Origin: Sphaeroforma sirkka
Taxonomy: Eukaryota; Opisthokonta; Ichthyosporea; Ichthyophonida
DNA: 64,000 nt
Direction: 5' to 3'
Assembly: GCA_001586965.3 (NCBI GenBank)
Contig: LUCW03000241.1
Coordinates: 27,501-91,500, forward strand
Shown here: positions 11,873-22,979 of the stretch, piece by piece
Position numbering within the stretch: the first letter of the stretch is position 1
Layout: every line of letters starts with the position of its first letter
Notes under the pieces: generated by a model
Databases searched by the model: none
The model's input: only the letters and a program-made list of their open reading frames with translations
Told to the model about the DNA's origin: nothing
Position numbers and translations under genes: made by a program

Positions 11873-14800
11873 CTAATCTGTACCTTTGCAATCGTCGAAA
11901 ACCATGTTCAATAACATCTGTATCACGACGTTCGCTTCTATACCATGCCACTGAGAAGTACCCGTCCTCAGTGCATGTAAACCGTCCCAGGTATATTTCC
12001 ATTCACCTTCCAGAACGTGGAAGCCATTGAAAAATTCAATTCGCTCTCCAAGCACTTCCTTCAGTATATGAACGGCAACCTCATTCTGCCATCGAATACG
12101 TTGAGAATTAACGTTTATCGTACCAGGATGAGCACGATCTGGAGGAAACAATGCAAGCGCAACTATCGTGTAAGTATGCGGTATTCATCAAGAGCAGCTA
12201 GGTAGAAACACTACCGCTAATACATCACGAATTTATCAACGAGAGCAATCAACTTCAAAATACGGATCGACAAGCACTCAGGAAATCTACCTGGATGTTC
12301 GACAGCGATAAACCAAATTATCCTGAGCGGGGGTAATCCTTCGCGCTCCGCCTGAAATGCTTCCTTGAAGTAGTTCGCAATGTTATACATAAATCTGGAA
12401 AGAAAATAGTATTTAAATTTCAATTTGAACAATTATGGCTTTGAAACAACATAGTTGTTGAAAGTGCATTCCTAATTCGGGAGGTTGTTCAAAATGAGCA
12501 TGGAATCTTACTTGATATATTCGGGAAACCGAAGTTTCCAGGCAGAGTAAGCGACTGCGCTGTTTGCAATAAAAATTTCGGGCCTGGCTTCACTCTCGTT
12601 CTGAAAAAAAAAAGATAGCAAACATGAGCTTTTGCAAGGTGTTGTTTATCATTGAATTTTGTATCTAGGCAACAATTCAGTGACAATAAATTTTGATCAA
12701 CCTACCGTTAATCTGAGATTGAATCGATCATCCATCAGCTTTGCTTCTTTCGGAAAATTGCGAATAAATTCCTTTTCGATATTATCCATTCCATCGTTGC
12801 ACATATCGATGAAAGAACTCGGCGCTTCAAACGCAATCCTGTATATTATACCATCGACGATTTAAGACAGTTCGGAGGGTCCTTCTGATAAAACGACAAC
12901 TCGGATAGCTACGAAATAGTCAAAATCACAAAAGACCCAACAAATAAGTAACTCACGTGAAGGATCCAAGGTTTTTATTGGTCTCGTCGTAGAATACAGG
13001 CATTTTCACAGTGCTGAATTTTCCCGCACTATCATGGGGGGGAAACTTGGTTAGAAGCATGGACGCTACCTCGCGTATGGTACTGTCTCCCATCACTGCC
13101 AACCATGATATTTTCTTCTCTCTTGCGCATTGTAGGATCTGCATAGATATTTTACTCGATTAGCAGGCAGAAGTATAAGATCAGTAAAATCATATCTGAA
13201 TTACCCCTGCGAATGCTCAGAAGTGCAACTCCATTTGATAAAATCTGCTATACTTGGCTTACATTTTTGTCTGTGTAGATGTGCGGTCGACAGTTATCTG
13301 GGACAAACATCACGCTTCGTCCGCTACCATCATTATGAAGTGAGAGGTAGTCATCTGTAAGAGCACCTATACCCGTACACTCCTTATCACAGCCTCTGAA
13401 CGAAGAAATATTTGTAAGTGAGCAACTATAGAAGATGTATCGATAGCAATTTGCCAAGCGAAAAATTCGGCATGTCAGTATCACCAGTAAAGTGAACCAT
13501 TACTGGGAGCGAAGACGTAAACTAAACCAGAAGATATCACAAGCCAAATCCATTCAAAGCCAACACAATGTGAATGAAAATGCTTTTAATAGAGTAATTT
13601 TGTTCGAAATCATAATACATACTTTTCTTTCTTAGTAAGCCAGTGCCCTATAAAGTCAGCGCCATCTTCTCGTCCACATTTCCTAGTCGCATACTTCTTG
13701 TCACCTTTGATTACAATCTGCCGAATTGAAGACAGTGAATAAGATTTGCAGACTACACATTCATTTATCCAGACAGGCAGTTATTTTTCAACAAGATAGC
13801 TGAATCAAGCCGACAGATAGCGTACCTCAGCTGTGGGCTCGAGGAGTCCGACGCGAGCCCTAGATCGTTGGCAGACTGAGTATCCAAAACCATCGTAGCG
13901 ACCCATATTCCAAGGCACTTGACTGTTGCCGATCTCATTCAGACCATAGTACCATTCGAGCTCGACCTGTTATCCCATCGGCAAAAAGAGAAATGAACTA
14001 GATCTGATAAATTTACAAATACGTAAAATTGACATCCCCCTAGGAGAGCACCTCGCTCTCAACATTCTGCCCTGATGATTCTGCTGCCTTGCAGGATCAA
14101 TTATATTCCAGAAAAACGCATTAAATTTCATCCGAATCAAGAAATAACAATATTCACCATACCTCTAACTTAAAGTTTCCCGGAACAGTGTGCTCAACAG
14201 ATATAACAAATCCATCCAAATCGCTGTCCCACTTGTAACCCATAGATGGAGCACCCTTTCTGGTTGACTTTACTGTCTCGCTTGTCGTCAAGTCATTCAG
14301 CCGGGCTTTAAAATAGCTTGAGTGTATGGCCTTCGTGCCGAAATGCATGATTGCCTCTGCAGTGTGGTATAGCAGAAAATCGTTCCGTACATAGTAAGTG
14401 TTTTGCACAATAACCAGTTGTGATAACTTGGACCTCAGAAAATAGACTGACTTTTGATTGCTATGGCGTTGAATGGGATACACTATTACCCTCGAGATGG
14501 AAATACACACCTGGATGAGCTTTCACTATGAAGAGATCCCTGCTCCCATCGTAAGCTGTATACTCGAATTTATCGCCTTGTAACGGATCATTACTGCGAA
14601 GTTGTTCAGTAAATTTAGTAAATTGTAGTAAGTTTTTGGACGGAGAAGTCTTTCGCTCAAAAGTGGATGCCCTTTTTTTCTGACATACCAATTCCCCAGA
14701 GGATACACAGCATAATCCCATGCCATAGGTACATTGCGAATTAAGTGTCGACGGCAGCCATCATATTTGTCTCCCTTGCAAACTGGTCGTTTCGGTATTT

Positions 14801-17800
14801 CTGATCGATCTTGTTCCGAGACGTCGAGATGTGCGTCTGTACATGAGGTTCAAAACACTCCATTCGATTATAGTCACAACTGAACAGTCTCGAGAAATTT
14901 CATCGAGCAATGAGAATATTGTTGAACATGGCAAGAATCATAACTGCAAGCACTTTCTATGGACGTTTTGCAGTAGTTATCGAGAAGTTTTAAAATCGTT
15001 GTCAATACGACTATCACGATAGGCGGATAAGTTTTCACTAAACATACTTTCATACACAATTTTTGCATCCTCTGGATTGGCCAAGCGTATTGACGAGCCC
15101 GGGAAAGTGACCTCATAGAAATTGCTACTATCGTCAAGAACAACGTAGGCCTCATAAGCAGATTTTTTTTTGTTCGACCTCTGCCAGAATCAAGGATGAT
15201 GAGTTCGACTATCAGGCTTCTGATTTTGAACTCAAGCTGAGCCACGCAAAGTGTTCACAGCCAGATCACTGAACGAAAATATCCGGCGAAGGCCTATTTA
15301 ATATGATAGCGTTGATAGATAAATAAAAATTGAACTCCAAAAATTACAACTTACAAAGTGGAGCGGTCTCTTTTTGACATCACCACTGACACTATCAGCC
15401 TCCTCGTATTTTCCTGGATTTGTTGTACCGGGTACAAGCATCGCATCGGCCTTCAATGTGCCTAAGCAAAAAATTATGAACCTTCATTCGTGAACAACTG
15501 TCGCGATGTCACAAATGACAGCGCAAAGTAAGTGCGGGGCCGATAAAAGACCAAAAATCAAAGACTACAACAAGTCATACGACCAGCGAGCTCCGTATCT
15601 ATAACTGCAGGAATTACAATGTGCTGTAAAAACACACAGAAATAAATACCGATGGTTGCAGCTTTAACCGCCTGTCCATCCACGCGCCTAAGTAGTACTT
15701 CGGTCACTTCGCATGGTTGGCCAACTTCAATAGAAAAGCAGCATAGAGTTAGCACATGCCAAAGAGCATTGCGACTCTGATATCGATCCGAGCTTCAGTC
15801 TGATGTATAAATTCACAGGCCTAGCTCATATGTGCAAGGCACTGAAAGAGTCACGATACAATGTGCTGAGGGAAAAGTATGAATAGCGTAGTCTATGACT
15901 CAATTGTAATTCGGGGAAGCTCATTTACCATCACTTCAATACTCATCGCGATTCGTTCGGTGCATACCTTTGATTTCAATGTTGTAGTCCGTTTTGTCGG
16001 GGTCCACTCTCAGCTGCACGTCACACTTTGCAGAATTTGCTGGTTTGACTAATCCGAAGTTATTGTCTCCTTCGAATACTCCATCAAAAAGATCAAGCAA
16101 CTTTTGAGCATCATAATCAAGCTCTGGCATCACATAGTCCTAGTACACAAATAATAACAACGAGCAGTATGACTACCTCACGGTGGACAGATGTTCATCT
16201 TAAAAATACCATACCCTCAACAACAATAAGGATATCAGATGTCTGTTCGAACCTTGCTGGTGGTGATAGCCGTGCTGCCTGTCTTGGATTCATCAATCTC
16301 CAAGCTCTCCGACTTTTCTGGCTTCTGCTCAGTGATTTTTGCGGGTTGTGAGGAATTGTTGTCGCTTTTCTGCGCCTCAATTTCCGTTTGTATTCGCGAT
16401 AATTCAGCGACCCCGTGTTCGTTGGGATCATCTACTAATGTACCGAGTAGTGGCCCTAAAAAGTCAATATGTAATCGATGTCAAATCAGATCTTAGAAAG
16501 TAGGAGTATCCCATGCCTTTGGGGCCAGGGGGTGGTAGTTCTTATATATACTTCAAGTGTACAGTCATGTGACTGCTGACGTAAACGCACACAAATAATA
16601 AATCTCCGCAAAAAAAACTAGCACACATGCAACGATCAAAAGTTAGAGTATTAGTTCGTCCAAGGGCTGCTGTTATTGAAAAAAAACATGGATCATGGAT
16701 AGATGCTACATTAGTTATGAATCACAGTTATCAACGCCTTCTAGTATACGATGGACAATACAAAAACACTGCATATATATATATATATATATAATTTAAA
16801 AGCTGTATTGCGACCATTCTAAAACAGTAGTTCAGTATAGGCTTATGGTACGGTTAATATATTGGTAGGATTACCAATTCCACATTTATACACTTTGAAG
16901 AGAGCATTCAAGTAGTATTTGAGTCGTAGAATCGATCTTATTTCTATCGGCGTACCTTCAGAAATATGTCATAGCTATACGCTGTGCACAAAGCTAAATG
17001 TCTTACAGAAATCAGACACTTTGTTGCTGTCCTCAAATAAGTACATATTTCTGTTGCGGGTGTTCAATAAATTATGAAAAAAAATTATGATATACAAACT
17101 GGAAGATATAATTATATTCCTATTCAAAGTGGTAGTAAATGCACAGTCACATCTCTCTACTCACCCTCGTGATCCCACAACCACTTTTCCTGGGGCTAAT
17201 AACATGTAGCGTGATCCTGTGACAAAAATCGCAACATTTTCCGATCGTACAAGGTCGAAGTCCTAGTTTGCCACACAGTAGCGAATTGCTAGCAGATATG
17301 TCCTACTTCGTATATTGTTGCAGGTATATTCACAATCGAGGGTCTTTCCCTTTCGATTGGTTTGTTTTCTCTCACAAATAGATATTGTGTACCAGTAACT
17401 ATCATTTGCGTTCACTTGACAAGAATTGTTACAAATTCAAAAATATAAGCATTTGTGCAACATCGAGTTGTACATGCATACTCTCGCCAATACATCATAT
17501 CTCACTATATATATCCGTCTTGTCCAAAGTACACAATTGTCGTCACTGGCTATGCACACGTTCAGATTTGCAACAACATTGAAATGGTTCTCAAAATTTG
17601 TTTACGCTATCGAAAAACGAAAAACGGATAACGGCGTGAGACTCTTAATCGTTGTTGATCGCTCTTCCCAATGGTATGCAGGAGCCGAAATTTATTTACA
17701 CTGCCAACATTGTAAGACCCTGCTACTTGATATACTGTACTGCCCAAATTAATTATTCCTACGCACGCGTATCAAATGCACCAACGGTACTGAACTCGTT

Positions 17801-18142
17801 CGCTTTCACTGAAAGTATCTCAATCTCAACACCCGACTTCTTACAAAATATCGAACAGTCAGTAGAATGACACTAAAGCCCGAGGAAATGACTGGCACAA
17901 AAATTACGTCTATGCTGAAGTGTACCTTTCATCCCTGATGCCTGACCGATGACGTCTTGAAAGCCATAATTGCTACTGGAGGTATCAAACTGGATAACTA
18001 CGACTATGGCGCACACCAGACCTATGAAAGAGAAAAAGATGAAGCCAAGCCTAAGAAAGAACGGCGTGAATGCTCGAAGGTCTACACGCTCAGAGGCCAC
18101 GCGGTGGATTGTGGAGTAACCTATAAGATGTTTTCTTATCAT
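11873..18142 (-). CDS. NXPE-like PC-esterase, type II membrane protein (17 exons)
   Basis: Seventeen exons join without a phase conflict into 864 residues: 18142-17926, 16455-16253, 16139-15968, 15724-15650, 15461-15355, 15180-15018, 14836-14689, 14593-14511, 14446-14163, 13966-13826, 13717-13623, 13395-13263, 13138-12957, 12838-12706, 12600-12512, 12394-12291 and 12138-11873. Residues 1-32 look cytosolic and 33-52 form a signal anchor, so the rest should be luminal, probably Golgi. Two segments look filamin-like (about residues 170-300 and 410-500; VGQPCEV, then LDDSSNFYEV; later VPGNFKLEV). The C-terminal third is PC-esterase-like: FVPDNCR, then GDSTIR with predicted nucleophile Ser626, and DGLH with Asp828 and His831. 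The family modifies glycans or lipids; the substrate cannot be read here. Weak points are the exon 2 donor (GTTCGA), a choice of donor for exon 6 (15018 or 15009) and the start codon at 18142. The first intron, about 1.5 kb, is much the longest. Confidence 0.82.
16774..16793. repeat. (TA)n microsatellite in intron 1
   Basis: A short run of TA dinucleotides lies in the long first intron of the PC-esterase gene. The rest of that intron (16456-17925) shows small open frames on the plus strand but nothing recognisable. Confidence 0.9.
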
Positions 18143-19451
18143 ATAACCAACCAACCCAGATACCTGTGTTTCTTTACCTTGAAACGATCACTTGCAGCTA
18201 TTCGGACTCCACGAGGAATATTATTTTCTTGCAACTCAAACAAAGCATCTTTTGTACAGTTGAAGACAAGATGCATTGCAGCATACAGAAAAAATAGCGG
18301 CACTCATGCGAAAGCCACAACCATACACTTGACCAAAGGATATGTACGCCCAGCGTATATCCGTCTCTTTCTGGCGCAGTGTTCTTTGAGCGTTTCCACA
18401 GTTTGAGCAATTACTTCCAGACGCACTAAATCCCAACAATATCAAAGGAGCTCAAACAAGGAGGTGTGTCAAACCCAACACATAGAAGTTAAATATCACT
18501 CTACCTGCTGAAAGCAGCCTTCTTCTAGAGCATAGAGCGGCAACCATCGTCAGATTTGATGGTATGAGGTGCGATCCAAAACTATCTTTATGACCTGAAT
18601 CTTTTGCTGTACCCTATTCACATTTAAATATTTACCAATTACTGCTTTGTGATGTATGTATATTAATATTTACAATACACACAGAGATTTTTTTTTTTTT
18701 GATGAATACACGTAAAACCACAAGAAGAAGAATCTGCCGGTAACTATGTTTCATTCCCCGCCAAAACCCATAACTTCCTAAATTGCTACGCGTTCCCGGG
18801 GGATGGGGATGGCAGACAGTCAGTGAGGCAGAGACCAGAGTGCAGACTTGGCAAGTTGGCACTTGGCAGCTAACCTCAAACCGTTTTCCGTTAAAACTTT
18901 TATAAATCGAATAAATATACGCTTATGCACAATTTTTATTCCATATATGGTCCTTTGTATGCTCACAGGTGCACCTTGTGCGTCTAAACATTTAAGTGTG
19001 GACATATTTCACCATACGAACCAGACCTATATAAAGAACTTAGGTAGGCTCTTCTGATCACCTTACAACAGTTATAACGTTTTAAAATTAAATAAATATG
19101 CGTTTACGTTCAACTACTATTTCGTACCCCCAAAACGTATTGAGCTTAACTTGGTAGTCATGCGTTCACAGAGTCTCACCCGACAAGTGTCCTGGCATCG
19201 CGCTATTTAAATATATATACATATATGTATATATATATATATATATAATTCACCGCAGGGCATAAGAGCTGTGATTGAGGGTGGGTGCATGCTTAGGATT
19301 TTTTGTTGGAAATCTCTCTGTACTAGGGTACGTCAAAGATCGAAAACAATGGACCAATAGAAATTTACATTAAGAAACCCGATTCCATTGGTTTACTGAG
19401 TGATACCAGACACTATTGGTTAACAAATATAGATAACGTCCCACGTTGACG

Positions 19452-19560
19452 CAAATTTGTGAGCTGGCACAAATTTTGTGAAATGACACAAAATTTGTGA
19501 CTGATCCAAAGTCCCATAGTGAACACGAATTTTGTGAGCTGACAAAAATTTTGTGATAGG
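19452..19560. repeat. Five copies of a CAAATTTTGTGA-like motif
   Basis: Units begin at 19452, 19470, 19489, 19526 and 19543. Each has a CAAATTTTGTG-type core, self-complementary in its best copies, usually followed by an AGCTGAC-like sequence. Spacing is 17-19 bases except for one double gap. It could be a degenerate minisatellite or a cluster of palindromic binding sites about 1.3-1.4 kb upstream of the PC-esterase start. Confidence 0.6.
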
Positions 19561-19894
19561 AACCCCAAACCCAGCAAGTTTTGACATCCCGCAATTTTTT
19601 GAACAATATTGTGTGGCAGGTTATAGTTCGGTACTGTAATATATATCAAATAATTTCAAACACAGACGGATTTTAAAAATATTCTTTTTTTCAAAACGCG
19701 AAAATATGAATCTACCGAGCTCGGCTCACTCCGCCCTGCGGGGAGTTATGGTCATAGTTATTGTTTTATAGCATAACTTGTGAAACATGTCATGACTTTC
19801 CGACGAAGGGGGTGAGATGATCTCGGTATTTTTTTGTCTGTACATTTATTTATTTATCGTAAATAAGCCATTATATATGAAAAATAGTAAAAAG

Positions 19895-19978
19895 CATGGC
19901 CCTCTGGCCTCTGGATTTGGGTATCGAGCAGAAGTCAGGTTTCTTCATTTAGCGCAGACTCATATCCAGAGGGCCATG
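19895..19978. other. Perfect 13-bp inverted repeat with 58-base loop
   Basis: CATGGCCCTCTGG at 19895-19907 is exactly complementary to CCAGAGGGCCATG at 19966-19978. The GC-rich stem stands out in AT-rich surroundings. It could be a structured RNA, a fold-back element or chance; nothing in the loop is recognisable. Confidence 0.6.
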
Positions 19979-20966
19979 AAAAAGGCCATTATTGTACGTA
20001 TTTATAATTATTATTTTTAATGATGACGTTAGCAATATAATGACCATGACCAAGAGACAAGACACCATGACACTATATGTAAAATAATTAAAAATACATG
20101 CATATTATAAATATTTAGCAGCAGAAACTATGATGAGCCTAGAGAGAGGCTAAAGGCTGGGGGTGATGAGTGTGTGAGTGTTTAAGTGTTTGAGTGTGTA
20201 TTCGTGTGAGTGTGTAAGTGTGTGTTACCGTGCGTATATGTATATGCATGTGTGTATACAATAGAGTTATATTTAATGTATTTGTGTATGTGTGTCTACT
20301 GTCATGCGTGCGTGTTTACTGGCATGCATTTATCTTATAATATATGTATCTAAATATTTATTTATCTATTGTATACATTTATGTATATTTTTATTTACAT
20401 ATGATCTATTCATTCACATAAGAGTGTGTATACAAATATATAAATAAATTTTTACCGATGATTCATTCATGCATGCTTTGCTTGATAATGCATGCTTCAT
20501 GCATTTTATTTGTATATATAGTATATATTTATCTATCCTTGTGTAAACATGTGTGTATGTGCGCGTGTGTATAAAGTTATATGTTTATGTGTATATAGTT
20601 ATATGTGTGTATTCTGTGTGCGTTTTGTGAGTGTATGTGTGTATTTGCGCGTGTGCTTGTGAAATATATATATGTATTTCTGGATAATTACGATTGGTGG
20701 TGTGTGTTGTGTTTGCTTGTTCTGTGTGTTGTTGTGTGCGTGTGTATACGTAAGTGGGGCATGTGCTGTGAGTGCGTATGTCTCTCTCATTCTCTGTGTC
20801 TGTGCGTATTTTTTTTGTGTAAGTGGGGCATGGTGTCACTGTGTGTGCGTGTCTGTGTGTTTTTTGCGTGCGTAAGTGGGGCATGGTATCTGTCTCTCTC
20901 TCTCTGTGTGTGTTATGTGTGGTGTGTGTGTGTGTATGTATGTGTATGTGTTGTCCATCCATATTG

Positions 20967-21017
<51 letters not shown>

Positions 21018-21101
21018 TGCGTGTGTGTGTATTGCATTGTGCGTAATTATTGTACGTGTGTTTTTGTATGCATTATACATATGTATGTATATGTATATAT
21101 A

Positions 21102-21157
<56 letters not shown>

Positions 21158-21871
21158 TATTATATTATTAATTATTATAATTAAATTAATTATATATATA
21201 TAATATATATATACATATTATGTATATTACGTGTATTATGTATATGTATTATTATATATATATATATAATATATATATTATTATATAATTATATAATATT
21301 ACATATATATATATTATATTACATATACATAATATATACATACATATGCATGCATGCAATAATATACAAGTATGATATGTATGTATATATATGTATTAGT
21401 ATGTAATATATGCATATTATGCAATAATGTAATGTAATATATTATAACAATAATAACAATATATAATAATAATATATAGCATAACAATATGTATGCCAAT
21501 AATGTGATAATGTAATATTATATATAATACAGCACTGACATACATAATAATGTGTAACATGTCAATATATTAGCCATATATATTGGCATATTACATACAA
21601 TAATAATATGTTAATGTATATACCAATATAACAAATATCCAATAATGCATATGTATATATAATTACATGCATGTACCAATCATGTATACATACGTATATT
21701 ATATACACAGTATGCATACAATATGTTATTAATAATATGTAATGCATAACCAATACATACAATATGCATATATATACATATATGATATGTATATGATGAT
21801 GTATTAATATATACATATTGGTAACACATAATACATGTACATTATATATAATATATATATATGTATATTAT

Positions 21872-21910
<39 letters not shown>

Positions 21911-21992
21911 TACATATATATATATATATATATCACACATATATATATATGTATACCATGCAATTAGCATCATATATATATATATATATATG

Positions 21993-22099
<107 letters not shown>

Positions 22100-22571
22100 A
22101 TGCATATATATATATATATATAGATATCGAAATGAAAAGAAACATACATATAGATAGATATAGGGGTGTAGGTGAGGTGTAGGGGTGTATGTGTGTGTGT
22201 GTGCGTGTGAGTGTGCGTGTGCGTGTGTGAGTGTATGTGTTTATGTGCGTGTGCGTGTGTGAGTGTTTGTTTAATTTTTCATGTTAGAAGTAATTCGGTA
22301 ATTCTAGACCTCAATATTTTCCCATTTCCCAATATCATCCCTTCCGCCAAGTGCACCACCACTAGCATCCAATCGTGCGTTCGATATTGATCCGCCTGCA
22401 TTCTCATCCCTCTATCTAATTGCCACATCATATAGTAGATTTAGACCCGACATGCTCTACTTCACTACCGTTAAAACTCTCTCACTACTCTTCAAATACT
22501 AAATAGGTCTTACTAGCACAAATACATACTATGTACATAGAACAAATGCATATAATTTTTTTGTGTTCTGT

Positions 22572-22614
22572 CATTTTGTGTTTTGTGTATTTTCGAACAC
22601 AAAAAGACAAAATG
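22572..22614. other. Imperfect 17-bp hairpin near the 3' side of the 23-kb gene
   Basis: The sequence starting CATTTTGTG at 22572 is nearly complementary to the one ending GACAAAATG at 22614, with a loop of about ten bases. It lies about 370 bases past the stop codon of the minus-strand gene ending at 22980. It could be a 3' UTR structure, but no processing signal can be tied to it. Confidence 0.45.
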
Positions 22615-22979
22615 GCATCTGTCAAGTGTCAAAAATTGATTTTTCATTGGTCCTCAAACGTTTCAAATTAATAAACTTTGAAGCTACCCCCAGAGTATAC
22701 AGAATAAACGAACACACAATTTATAACGCATATACAGTTATACACCATCGCTCACAGCACTTATACATATGCGGGGAAAAAGAAGAAAAAAGCAAACAAT
22801 AACTTCTTGTAAACATGACTGCCCGCAGAGGGGGAGACCCGAGCTCGGTAGGCTTCGCCGTTTTAGACCCGTTCTCCTCGCCACAATTCATTGAAGTAAT
22901 CACAGTCAAATGCAACAATGGTAGTAGTCCTAAATTAGTATTTAGTATAAGAATGCAGTACGAATTAACGACATCAGAA

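Noticed and set aside
20605-21203. 188-residue and 126-residue Cys/Val-rich open frames
   Set aside because: They arise from TG-rich simple sequence; no conserved motif or splice support.
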